A stretch of DNA of 64,000 nucleotides from Shinella sp. XGS7. Lineage in GTDB: Bacteria; Pseudomonadota; Gammaproteobacteria; Burkholderiales; Burkholderiaceae_C. A model generated the notes under the pieces. The model was not told the DNA's origin and did no database searches. It was given only the letters and a program-made list of their open reading frames with translations. The position numbers were made by a program, and so were the translations under genes. The first letter of the stretch is position 1, and every line of letters begins with the position of its first letter. The stretch covers positions 647,501-711,500 of the forward strand of contig NZ_CP084758.1 in assembly GCF_020535565.1 (NCBI RefSeq), written 5' to 3'. This document shows positions 1 through 10,655 of the stretch, piece after piece.

Positions 1-1209
<1,209 letters not shown>

Positions 1210-1210
1210 T

Positions 1211-2668
<1,458 letters not shown>

Positions 2669-2705
2669 GCCCGGGCCGCGGCGGGCAAGTGCCCGCCCAC
2701 AAAAC

Positions 2706-2731
2706 AAAACCGGGCCGAGGCCCGGTTTTTT
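2706..2731. terminator. Bidirectional Rho-independent terminator between gatB and the DUF4124-like gene
   Basis: Stem CCGGGC (2710-2715) and GCCCGG (2720-2725) with a 4-base loop. It is flanked by an A-rich run on the left and six T on the right, so it can work in both directions for the two converging genes. Confidence 0.85.
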
Positions 2732-2736
2732 CATGC

Positions 2737-3429
2737 TCAGTCCAGACTGCCCGGCGGTGCACCCGCCCAGAGCTTCTTGAGCCGGGCGAGTTCCGTGTCG
2801 TAGAGCTTGTTCACGCGCACCAGCTCGGCCTTCTGGTTCTCGATCAGCACGCGCTGGGCCTCGGCCGAGGCCTCGTTGGCGTCCAGCTGCTGCTTGAGCT
2901 TGGCCGGCAGGGGCCGACCCTTGTAGAACTCGGCCTCGTCCTGCAGAGGCTTGCGCTCGGCCGCCAGCTCCTGGATGCGGCGCTCGGACAGGCCCATGGC
3001 CTTGTTCACATCATCCAGCGCCGCCTCGCGGGCCGCGCGGTGCGCGGCCTCGTTGCGGTAGCGCTGCATCAGATTGCGGTCGCGCCGCACCGCGTCCTGC
3101 AGGCTGGCGCGCTCCAGCGCGGCCTTGCGTTCGCGGGCCTCGTAGGCCGCGCGCTCCTCCGGCGACATGGCCGGCGGCACGATGGCGCGCAGCGAACCGT
3201 CGGAATTCAGGATGCGCTGCTCGCGGCTGTTGCACTCGGGGATCAGCCGGTCCGAGGTCAGGCGCCGGCCCTCGGCCGTCACGCAGCTGTAGATGGCGCC
3301 ACCACCACCGCCCTTGTTCTGCTGCGCCCAGACGGCCGGCGCCATCAGCGCGCCGGCCAGCGCGACCAGCACGGCGGCCAAGCGGGCAGAAGGGGGAGCA
3401 GGAACGAGGGGCGGGCGGCGCGGCAGCAT
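2737..3429 (-). CDS. DUF4124-like periplasmic protein with coiled-coil C-terminus
   Basis: 230 residues, exported by an N-terminal signal peptide (hydrophobic AAVLVALAGALMAPAVWA followed by QQNKG). Next comes a short region with one cysteine pair, IYSCVTAEGRRLTSDRLIPEC, resembling the DUF4124 module seen in many proteobacterial envelope proteins. The rest is charged and helical, rich in Glu, Arg and Ala, likely a coiled coil. Function is unknown. The ATG at 3429 overlaps the pyrE stop as TGATG, so translation is coupled to pyrE; a GTG one codon earlier is the alternative start. Confidence 0.75.
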   Translation of the reverse strand: MLPRRPPLVPAPPSARLAAVLVALAGALMAPAVWAQQNKGGGGGAIYSCVTAEGRRLTSDRLIPECNSREQRILNSDGSLRAIVPPAMSPEERAAYEARERKAALERASLQDAVRRDRNLMQRYRNEAAHRAAREAALDDVNKAMGLSERRIQELAAERKPLQDEAEFYKGRPLPAKLKQQLDANEASAEAQRVLIENQKAELVRVNKLYDTELARLKKLWAGAPPGSLD

Positions 3430-4106
3430 CACACTCCGTAGCGATCTCGGTAAGCCTGCACCGCGGCCTGATGGCCGGCAGCCGCAGGATGGCTGGTGGT
3501 CTGAAGGTACTGCAGCAGGTCGGCCAGGCCGGCAATCGCCGTCACCGGCAGCTGCAGCTGCTGGGTGACGTACTGCACCGCCGACCAGGCCATGTCCACC
3601 CCATTCTCGGCCGCCTTTTCCTGGCGGTCCAGTGCAATCGCCACGCCGCAGGGCGTGGCACCGGCGGTCTTGATCATGGCGATGGACTCGCGCACCGAGG
3701 TGCCGGCGGAGATCACGTCGTCGATGATCAAGACCCGACCCTGCACCGGCGCGCCCACCAGGGTGCCGCCCTCGCCGTGGTCCTTGGCTTCCTTGCGGTT
3801 GTAGGCGAAGGGCTTGTTGTGGCCCAGGCGGGCCAGTTCGATGGAGACCGCAGCAGCCAGGGTGATGCCCTTGTAGGCGGGGCCGAAGATCATGTCGAAC
3901 TGCAGGCCCGAGGCCAGCAGGCGCTGGGCATAGAAGCCGGCCAGGCGGCCCAGCTTGGCGCCGTCATCGAAGAGACCGGCGTTGAAGAAATAGGGCGAGA
4001 GCCGGCCCGCCTTGGTCTTGAACTCGCCGAAGCGCAGCACGCCAGACTCCACCGCGAAGGCAACGAATTCCTGGGCCAGGGGATCGGGGGTGGTGTGGGT
4101 GCTCAT
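3429..4106 (-). CDS. pyrE: Orotate phosphoribosyltransferase
   Basis: Transfers phosphoribosyl from PRPP to orotate to give orotidine 5'-monophosphate, the fifth step of de novo pyrimidine synthesis, in the cytoplasm. The 225-residue protein has the PRPP-binding loop VLIIDDVISAGTSVRES, the catalytic lysine/flexible-loop segment YNRKEAKDHGEGG, and the N-terminal GEFKTKAGRLSPYFFNAG typical of PyrE. The start at 4106 gives MSTHTT and normal length; the longer reading would run into the upstream terminator. It shares a 1-base stop/start overlap with the DUF4124-like gene downstream. Confidence 0.97.
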   Translation of the reverse strand: MSTHTTPDPLAQEFVAFAVESGVLRFGEFKTKAGRLSPYFFNAGLFDDGAKLGRLAGFYAQRLLASGLQFDMIFGPAYKGITLAAAVSIELARLGHNKPFAYNRKEAKDHGEGGTLVGAPVQGRVLIIDDVISAGTSVRESIAMIKTAGATPCGVAIALDRQEKAAENGVDMAWSAVQYVTQQLQLPVTAIAGLADLLQYLQTTSHPAAAGHQAAVQAYRDRYGV

Positions 4107-4149
4107 GGCGGGTCTCTCGAAATCAAATCGAAGCGGATTGTAGGGGCCG

Positions 4150-4182
4150 AAAAAAGGCCCGGCCCCTTGCGGGACCGGGCCT
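4150..4182 (-). terminator. Rho-independent terminator of the TonB receptor gene
   Basis: Read on the minus strand: arms GGCCCGG and CCGGGCC (plus positions 4175-4181 and 4156-4162) with further inner pairing and a run of six T. It lies 22 bases past the receptor stop. Confidence 0.8.
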
Positions 4183-4203
4183 GCTGCCCAGGGAAGCCGA
4201 GGC

Positions 4204-6432
4204 TTAGAACAGGGCCTTGAACTGCACACCGTAGGTGCGCGGGTCGTTGATGAAGCCCGTGAGGTTGTTGAAGTCGATGGCGCCGTTCACCACCACCTTG
4301 TTGGTGATGTTGCGCACGAAGCCCGCCACCTCGTACTTGCCGTTGTTCCACAGATAGCCCACACGCAGGCCGCCTTCGGTCAGCGGCTTGCCGGTGAATT
4401 CCACCGCGCGATAGAGGAAGAAATTCACCTTGGAGCGGTAGGCCCAGTCGGTGTAGATGTAGTACTCGTTGCCGTCGGCGGTCGGGATGGTGTAGCGGGC
4501 CGTCAGGTTGGCAATCCACTTGGGCGCATTGGGCAGGGGGTTGCCGTAGATGCTGTAGTTGCCATTGGCGTCGGGCGTGCCGATCATCGTGGCGCCGCTA
4601 CCGGCCTGGGGCATGGACAGGCCGCGATCCTTGATCTCGGTGTCGTTGTAGCTGGCGCCCAGGGTCAGCAGCAGGTTCTCGGTGGGCAGCACTTCCAGGC
4701 TCAGCTCGAAGCCGCGCCCCTGACCCTTGCTGGCGTTGAGCAGGGTGTTGACGTTCTGCGTGCCACCCACGGCGGTCAGCTGTTGGTCCTTGACGGTGTA
4801 GCTGAACACGGTGGCCGACAGGCGAGCACGCCGTTGCCAGAACTCGCTCTTGGCGCCCAGCTCATACGAGGTCACGGTTTCCGGGCGAGCCTGGCTCTGC
4901 GGGCCGAAACCGCTGGCCGGGTAGATGGAGGCCGCGCGGAAGCCGGTGGCCACACGGGCGTAGAGGTTGGTCTCGGGGCTGAGGGTGTAGGTACCCGACA
5001 GGTCCCAGTTCACCTTGTCGTTGTCCGTGCTGGCACTGGTACCGGCCGTCGCATTGACCTTGCCGGTGGTGGCCAGGGTCTTCTTGTCCTTGGTGTAACG
5101 CAGGCCACCACGCAGGTTCAGCTCGGGGCTCAGGCGGTAGTTCACCGAGCCGAACACCGCCCAGGCGCGGTTGGTCTGGCGGGTGCTCACCAGGGCGTCG
5201 GCGGGCGCGGCCAGGTAGTCCACCGCCTCCATGGTGTAGCGCTCATCGAACAGGTAAATGCCAGCCTGCCAGCGCAGAGGGCCGTTGCCGTTGGACTCCA
5301 GGCGCAGTTCCTGGCTCAGCTGGCGGTGGCCCTTGAGCGCGTCCGAGGTCTCAGCCGGGAAGAACACCTCGCCTTCCTTGTCATAAGGCGGCAGCTTGAA
5401 GTTGCTGGGGATGACACGCAGGATGTAGCCACCGTCCACATCGGCACGGCTGAAGGGCTGCACCGTCTCAATGCCGGTGATGGAGTGCAGGGTGGCGCCG
5501 TCCAGGGCCCACTTGATGCGCAGACTGCCACCGGTGGCGTGCAGGCGCTGCTCGTTCTTGGCGTCGATGTAGACCTTCTTGGGGTCGAAGCCGTCCACCA
5601 GGTCATTGGTGCCCGGCTTGATGATGCTGGAACGGAACAGGCGCGGGCTGCCGTCGAGCTCGCGGTTGTGCAGATTGAACAGGGCGCTGAAGCCCTGGTT
5701 GGGCTCGTACAGAGCCTGCAGGCGCACCGCGCGGTCCTCATAGCCCTCGGTCTTGCGGGTCGGGGTGTTGGGCACCTGGTTGGTCACCCAGTCGTCACGC
5801 CGCTGCAGCTGCGCGGAGATGCGGGCCGACCAGTCGCCGCCCAGGGGCAGGTTGGCCGCGCCCTCCAGCGTGGCGCTGCCGTAGGTGCCATAGGACGCGC
5901 TGATGTAGCCGTCCTGCTTCTTGGAGGGGCGCACCGAGTCGAACTTGACGACACCACCCGGCGTGTTGCGCCCGAACAGGGTGCCTTGCGGGCCGGCGAT
6001 CACTTCCACGGCCTTCACGTCAAAGACCGGGAAGCCCTTGAGGATGGGGTTCTCCTGCACCACGTCGTCATAGATCAGCGAGACGGGCTGCGAGGCGTTG
6101 AGGCGGAAGTCGGTATTGCCGTAGCCGCGGATGTAGAAACGCGGGAAAGCCCGGCCGAAGGAGGACTCGATGTTCAGGCTGGGCACGCGGCCGGAGAGAA
6201 AACGCACGTCCTGGCCACCGGAGGCCAGCACATCCAGCTTCTCGCCCGAGAGGGTGGACACCGCGGTGGGCACGTCCTTGATGTTCTCGACGCGGCGCTC
6301 GGCCGTGATGGTGACGGTTTCCAGCTGGGTCTTGTCGCTGCTCTGGGCCAGGACGGGCCAGGCGCTCAGGGCCAGGCTCACGGACAGGGCCAGCTGCACA
6401 GGACGCAGGGCTTGGGACTTGTTGTCGCGCAT
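4204..6432 (-). CDS. TonB-dependent outer-membrane receptor
   Basis: 742-residue outer-membrane gated channel that imports a ligand with energy from TonB-ExbBD; the ligand cannot be told from sequence. It has a signal peptide ending SAWPVLAQSS, a TonB-box-like segment ETVTITAERRVENIKDVP, and a plug domain with FYIRGYGNTD and AGPQGTLFGRNTPGG. A beta-barrel follows, ending in Phe as outer-membrane proteins do (QFKALF). The start at 6432 is preceded by GGAGAA; the upstream extension lacks sense as a signal peptide. It is a single-gene unit, divergent from exonuclease III, with its own terminator. The overall style resembles receptors of Caulobacter/Sphingomonas type rather than classic siderophore receptors. 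Confidence 0.93.
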   Translation of the reverse strand: MRDNKSQALRPVQLALSVSLALSAWPVLAQSSDKTQLETVTITAERRVENIKDVPTAVSTLSGEKLDVLASGGQDVRFLSGRVPSLNIESSFGRAFPRFYIRGYGNTDFRLNASQPVSLIYDDVVQENPILKGFPVFDVKAVEVIAGPQGTLFGRNTPGGVVKFDSVRPSKKQDGYISASYGTYGSATLEGAANLPLGGDWSARISAQLQRRDDWVTNQVPNTPTRKTEGYEDRAVRLQALYEPNQGFSALFNLHNRELDGSPRLFRSSIIKPGTNDLVDGFDPKKVYIDAKNEQRLHATGGSLRIKWALDGATLHSITGIETVQPFSRADVDGGYILRVIPSNFKLPPYDKEGEVFFPAETSDALKGHRQLSQELRLESNGNGPLRWQAGIYLFDERYTMEAVDYLAAPADALVSTRQTNRAWAVFGSVNYRLSPELNLRGGLRYTKDKKTLATTGKVNATAGTSASTDNDKVNWDLSGTYTLSPETNLYARVATGFRAASIYPASGFGPQSQARPETVTSYELGAKSEFWQRRARLSATVFSYTVKDQQLTAVGGTQNVNTLLNASKGQGRGFELSLEVLPTENLLLTLGASYNDTEIKDRGLSMPQAGSGATMIGTPDANGNYSIYGNPLPNAPKWIANLTARYTIPTADGNEYYIYTDWAYRSKVNFFLYRAVEFTGKPLTEGGLRVGYLWNNGKYEVAGFVRNITNKVVVNGAIDFNNLTGFINDPRTYGVQFKALF

Positions 6433-6737
6433 GCGGAGTTCTCCGGGGAAGCAAGAGAGAGGGGGTATGGGGAGACCGGGCTCTGACGGCCCGCTGCGGC
6501 TTGATGAAAAAAATGGGCCGCGTTCGATCAGCGCCCAATCTAGCAAGCCGCGTGCCGATGCGTCACCCTAAGGGTCCACCCTGAGGGGCTTTGTGTTGCC
6601 AAAAACCCGCACACCTGCTGTGCGATCCCTGCACCGCGTTTGCGCAAACGGCCGTCTGTGGGCTTGGGCCGAGCGCAGCAAGCACCGCGGCGGCGCTGCG
6701 ATACTGGCGCACCTTTTTCCAGCCCTGCCCGCCTGCC
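6433..6737. other. Divergent intergenic region with a 14-bp palindrome
   Basis: 305 bases between the TonB receptor and exonuclease III starts. It should hold both promoters. The one clear symmetric element is a perfect 14-bp palindrome at 6637-6650. I see no convincing Fur box and no RNA gene. Confidence 0.5.
6637..6650. promoter_or_regulatory. Perfect palindrome, possible LacI-type operator
   Basis: CGTTTGCGCAAACG, fully symmetric with a central CG. This is the general shape of LacI-family operators. It lies about 205 bases upstream of the TonB receptor start and 88 bases upstream of the exonuclease III start. Regulator identity is inference. Confidence 0.35.
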
Positions 6738-7538
6738 ATGCGCTTCATCACCGCCAATCTCAACGGCATACGCTCCGCCGCCACCAAGGGCTTCTTCGAC
6801 TGGCTGCCCGCGCAGCAGGCCGACGCCCTGGGCGTGCAGGAGGTCAAGGCCCAGGCCGATGTGGTGGAGGGCACCTTCTGCAGCAGCGGCCCGCTCAAGG
6901 GCCATTTCCACTACGCCCAGAAAAAGGGCTACTCGGGCGTGGGCCTGTACACGGCCGAGGAGCCCAGCGATCTGCTGATCGGCTTCGGCGTGCCCGAGTT
7001 CGACGACGAGGGTCGCTGGATCGAGAAGCGCTTCGACAAGCCCGGCCGCAAGCTCAGCCTGATCTCCTGCTACTTCCCCAGCGGCTCCAGCGGCCCCGAG
7101 CGCCAGGAGGCCAAGTACCGCTTTCTGGCGGCCATGGCCCCGCATCTGGCCGCGCTCAAGGCCGAGCGCGAATTCATCCTGGTGGCCGATGTGAACATCG
7201 CGCACAAGGAAGCCGATCTGAAGAACTGGAAGGGCAATCTGAAGAACAGCGGCTTCCTGCCCGAGGAACGCGCCTGGCTGGACCAGCTCTTCGGCCAGGG
7301 CGAGGGCCAGGGCGGTCTGGTGGATGTGTACCGCCAGCTGCACCCCGACACCACGGACGCCTGCTACACCTGGTGGAGCAACCGCGGCCAGGCCTATGCC
7401 AAGAACGTGGGCTGGCGCCTGGATTACCACTTCGCCACGCCCAAGCTGGCCGCCCTGGCCAGGCAGGCCGCCATCTACAAGGACCAGAAGTTCAGCGACC
7501 ACGCGCCGCTGACGGTGGACTACGACTTCAAGCTCTGA
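6738..7538 (+). CDS. xth: Exodeoxyribonuclease III family AP endonuclease
   Basis: Cleaves DNA at abasic sites and acts as a 3'-5' exonuclease in base-excision repair. The 266-residue protein begins MRFITANLNGIRSA and has the metal-binding Glu in GVQEVKAQ, the active-site stretch LVADVNIAHKEADLKN, and the terminal FSDHAPLTVDY with the catalytic Asp-His. Length is typical. The start at 6738 is the family start; the longer in-frame reading is intergenic. It converges with gpmI across a GC-rich hairpin. Confidence 0.96.
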   Translation: MRFITANLNGIRSAATKGFFDWLPAQQADALGVQEVKAQADVVEGTFCSSGPLKGHFHYAQKKGYSGVGLYTAEEPSDLLIGFGVPEFDDEGRWIEKRFDKPGRKLSLISCYFPSGSSGPERQEAKYRFLAAMAPHLAALKAEREFILVADVNIAHKEADLKNWKGNLKNSGFLPEERAWLDQLFGQGEGQGGLVDVYRQLHPDTTDACYTWWSNRGQAYAKNVGWRLDYHFATPKLAALARQAAIYKDQKFSDHAPLTVDYDFKL

Positions 7539-7549
7539 GTTCTGGCCTT

Positions 7550-7573
7550 GGCCGGCGCGCTGATGCGCCGGCC
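7550..7573. terminator. Hairpin between convergent xth and gpmI
   Basis: Perfect 9-bp arms GGCCGGCGC and GCGCCGGCC with a 6-base loop. There is no T-run, so it may act as a Rho-assisted or weak terminator. Confidence 0.5.
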
Positions 7574-7581
7574 GGCAGGGC

Positions 7582-9234
7582 TCACCCGAGGGTTAGCAGA
7601 CTCTCGTCCCAGTCCGGGTGCTTGTCCAGGCCCAGCAGATTGGCCGTGGTGGCCGCCACATTGGACAGGCCGGCCTCGGGCGTCTGCTTCAGGCCCAGCT
7701 TCAGGCCCGGGATGTTCTGATACAGGATCAGGGGCACGGCATTGAGCGTGTGCGCTGTCTTGGCCTTGGGGCTGCCGTCCTTGTTGAGCGCGGGCTGGCC
7801 GGTCTTCTTGTCCAGCTCGTACATCTCGTCGGCATTGCCGTGGTCGGCCGTGATCAGGGCCACGCCGCCGGCCGCGTCCACGGCCTTGAGCAGGCGGCCC
7901 AGGGCCAGGTCCACGGCTTCGATGGACATGGTGGCGGCGCGGAAGTTGCCGGTATGGCCCACCATATCGCCGTTGGCGAAATTGCAGCGCAGCAGCTTGT
8001 AGTCGCCGCTCTGCAGGGCGGCGACCATGGCATCGGTGATCTCGGCGGCCTTCATCCAGGGGCGCTGCTCGAAGGGCACCACATCGCTGGGCACTTCCAG
8101 ATAGGTCTCGCCCTCGAACTTGCCCGAGCGGTTGCCGTTCCAGAAGTAGGTGACATGGCCGAACTTCTGGGTCTCGGAGCAGGCGAACTGGCGAATGCCG
8201 CCCTTGCTGAACCACTCGCCCGAGGTGTTCTTGATGGCGGGCGGCGCCACCAGAAAGCGCGCCGGCAGCTTGAGGTCGCCGTCGTATTGCAGCATGCCGG
8301 CGAAGGTGACCTTGGGGCAGCGCTGGCGCTCGAACTTGTCGAAGCCGGCGCCCTCCTCGAAGGCGCGGGTGATCTCCAGCGCGCGGTCGCCGCGGAAGTT
8401 GAAGAGCACCACCGCGTCGCCATCCTCGATGGTGCCCACGGGGCGGCCGTTCTCGGCAATCACGAACTCGGGCAGGTCCTGGTCGATCACGCCGGGGTGC
8501 TGGGCGCGCAGGCCCTCGATGGCCGCCGCGGCCGAGGCGAACTGCTGGCCCTGGCCCAGCACATGGGTCTTCCAGCCACGCTCCACCATGGGCCAGTTGG
8601 CGTCATAGCGGTCCATGGTGATGGTCTGGCGGCCGCCGCCGGAGGCGATGCGGGCGTCAAAGCCATCGGTGCTCAGTTCGGCCAGCAGGGCCTCGAAGGG
8701 CAGCACATAGTCCAGGGCGCTGGTCTCGGGCACATCGCGGCCGTCGATCAGGGCATGCACGCGCACCGAGCGGATGCCCTCCTGCTTGGCGCGCAGCACC
8801 ATGGCCTTGAGGTGGTCGATGTGGCTGTGCACATTGCCGTCGGAGAGCAAGCCCATGAAATGGATGCGGCCCGTGCCCGCCTTGGCCGCGGCCACGATCT
8901 CCTGCCAGGCCTGGCCCTGCCAGAGCTCGCCCGCGGCAATGGAATTGGCCACCAGGGCCGCCCCCTGGGCATAGACCTGGCCGGCGCCCAGGGCGTTGTG
9001 GCCCACCTCGGAGTTGCCCATGTCGTCGTCCGAGGGCATGCCCACCGCGCGGCCATGGGCGCGCAGCTGCACATGCGGGTAGCTGGCAAACAGGCGATCC
9101 AGCGTGGGCTTGTTGGCCGCATAGATGGCGCTGCCCGCGCCGGTCTTGGACAGGCCGTAGCCGTCCATCACGATGATCACAACGGGGCCGATGGCGGCGC
9201 GGGTCTCGGAAAGGGCTTGAAGGGGTTGCAGCAT
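7582..9234 (-). CDS. gpmI: 2,3-bisphosphoglycerate-independent phosphoglycerate mutase (plant-like)
   Basis: Interconverts 3- and 2-phosphoglycerate in glycolysis using two Mn ions and a phosphoserine intermediate. It has 550 residues. Metal-binding Asp24 lies in VIIVMDGYGLS, catalytic Ser75 in DDDMGNSEVGHNALG, and the distal metal ligands in TADHGNADEM. The segment around FACSETQKFGHVTYFWNGN and FRGDRALEITRAF is of the kind I associate with plant iPGM and the bacteria that share it, rather than the short E. coli form. Start at 9234 as the only Met before the catalytic domain. Confidence 0.95.
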   Translation of the reverse strand: MLQPLQALSETRAAIGPVVIIVMDGYGLSKTGAGSAIYAANKPTLDRLFASYPHVQLRAHGRAVGMPSDDDMGNSEVGHNALGAGQVYAQGAALVANSIAAGELWQGQAWQEIVAAAKAGTGRIHFMGLLSDGNVHSHIDHLKAMVLRAKQEGIRSVRVHALIDGRDVPETSALDYVLPFEALLAELSTDGFDARIASGGGRQTITMDRYDANWPMVERGWKTHVLGQGQQFASAAAAIEGLRAQHPGVIDQDLPEFVIAENGRPVGTIEDGDAVVLFNFRGDRALEITRAFEEGAGFDKFERQRCPKVTFAGMLQYDGDLKLPARFLVAPPAIKNTSGEWFSKGGIRQFACSETQKFGHVTYFWNGNRSGKFEGETYLEVPSDVVPFEQRPWMKAAEITDAMVAALQSGDYKLLRCNFANGDMVGHTGNFRAATMSIEAVDLALGRLLKAVDAAGGVALITADHGNADEMYELDKKTGQPALNKDGSPKAKTAHTLNAVPLILYQNIPGLKLGLKQTPEAGLSNVAATTANLLGLDKHPDWDESLLTLG

Positions 9235-9345
9235 GGAGATCGCCTGAGGAATGAGCTCGCTGGTCGCAGCGCGAAACAGCCGCCATTCTGACCCAGGCCA
9301 CGCACGCCCCCCGGCCGCGCCGGCGGCGGGCGGCCGTCTCTCAGC

Positions 9346-10488
9346 TCAGGGGCTGCCCACCAGGGCCGCCACCCGCTCCTCGGACATGCGCATGGGCAGG
9401 GCCTGGGCCGGCAGCAGGGCCACCACGGCATGCTCGGCCCGCGCGCTGTCGCGCATCAGCGGACTCATGCGCGGCTCGCCCGCGCTATTGGTGAGCGCCG
9501 CCACGCGGGGCTGGTGCGCCTTCTCGCCATTGCCCACCACCAGGCCCAGCTCGCCCGAGGCCAGGCGCACCACGCTACCCGGCGGAAAGATGCCGAAGGC
9601 CTTGATCAGGGCCGAGGCCAGGGGGCTGGCATCGGCCATCTGGTGCAGCTCGCGCCCGGCCTGCTGGGCGCTCATGGCGGGGCGGTTGGCGCGGGCGCTC
9701 AGGCGCGCGGTGTAGACATCGGCGTAGCGCAGCATCTCGGCCAGCTCGCCCACATCGCTGAGCGCGCGCGGATAGCCCCCGCCGCCGCTCACCTCGTGAT
9801 GCTGGGCCACAGCGTCCAGCCAGTCCTGGTCTTCGATGCCGGCTTCCACCAGCATCTCGGCACTGCGGATGGGGTGGTTGTTGATCACCTCGCGCTGCAG
9901 GGCCGTGGGCGGCGAGACCTGGGAGGCCAGCTTGGCCTGCAGATCCAGCATGCCCAGATTCATGGTCAGCGCGGCCTGGAAGGCGCGGCGCTGTGCCGTC
10001 GGGTCCCAGCCCAGATAACGCGCCGCCGCATGGCAGGCGGTGGCGGCGTGGATGGAATGGTCCACCCCGTAGTGGCCGCCCGAGGCATCGGACTGGCGCA
10101 CGATCTGTGACAGGGCCACATCGGGCGAGCTGTCGATCAGGGAGAGCAGGAGGTCCGTGGTGCTGTGCACCGCGCCGGCCAGCTGGCCGGTACTGGCCGA
10201 AAGGGCCTGGCGCACATCGCCCGAGGCCTTTTCCCACTGGCCGGGCAGCTCGGCCAGGCTGCGCCGGGGCGAGGCGCTCGCCTGACGCTCGGACTGCTGC
10301 ATGGCCCGCGCCAGCTCCTCCACCTCGACCAAGGCGCCGCGCTGGAACAGCTCGTCAAGCTGGGCCTCGTCCGCAATCACCTGGCCCTGGGCCAGCAGCA
10401 GCATGCGGCCGGCATCGCGCACGCTGAAGGGCAGCGGCTCGCCGAGCACGATGCGATTCTTGACGGAGGCGAGCGAACAGACACGCAT
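9346..10488 (-). CDS. Degenerate HD-GYP domain protein
   Basis: 380 residues. HD-GYP proteins normally hydrolyse cyclic-di-GMP. Here the fold is recognisable from VDHSIHAATACHAAARYLG, then NNHPIRSAEML, then the HHE/GYP motif AQHHEVSGGGGYP and the later Asp in LRYADVYTA. However, the His-Asp pair that names the family (usually LLHDIGK) is replaced by Met-Asn in LTMNLGMLDLQ. Two metal ligands are thus lost, so it is probably a binding or regulatory protein rather than a phosphodiesterase. N-terminal residues 1-60 resemble the small domain often found before HD-GYP. No signal peptide, so cytoplasmic. Upstream of gpmI on the same strand, 111 bases away. Confidence 0.8.
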   Translation of the reverse strand: MRVCSLASVKNRIVLGEPLPFSVRDAGRMLLLAQGQVIADEAQLDELFQRGALVEVEELARAMQQSERQASASPRRSLAELPGQWEKASGDVRQALSASTGQLAGAVHSTTDLLLSLIDSSPDVALSQIVRQSDASGGHYGVDHSIHAATACHAAARYLGWDPTAQRRAFQAALTMNLGMLDLQAKLASQVSPPTALQREVINNHPIRSAEMLVEAGIEDQDWLDAVAQHHEVSGGGGYPRALSDVGELAEMLRYADVYTARLSARANRPAMSAQQAGRELHQMADASPLASALIKAFGIFPPGSVVRLASGELGLVVGNGEKAHQPRVAALTNSAGEPRMSPLMRDSARAEHAVVALLPAQALPMRMSEERVAALVGSP

Positions 10489-10655
10489 GACAGGCGTAGT
10501 GAACGATGAATAGGTGAGCGCCCGCTGACCTGCGGGTCTTGAAGCTTGCTCACTCTACATCGGAAGCTGCTCACGCAACTTGACGAACGCAGCGTCCGTT
10601 GGTCGCACGGCACACCCGGAACGCCGCCAAGGAAGTCACGCCTGAGCTCGCCACC

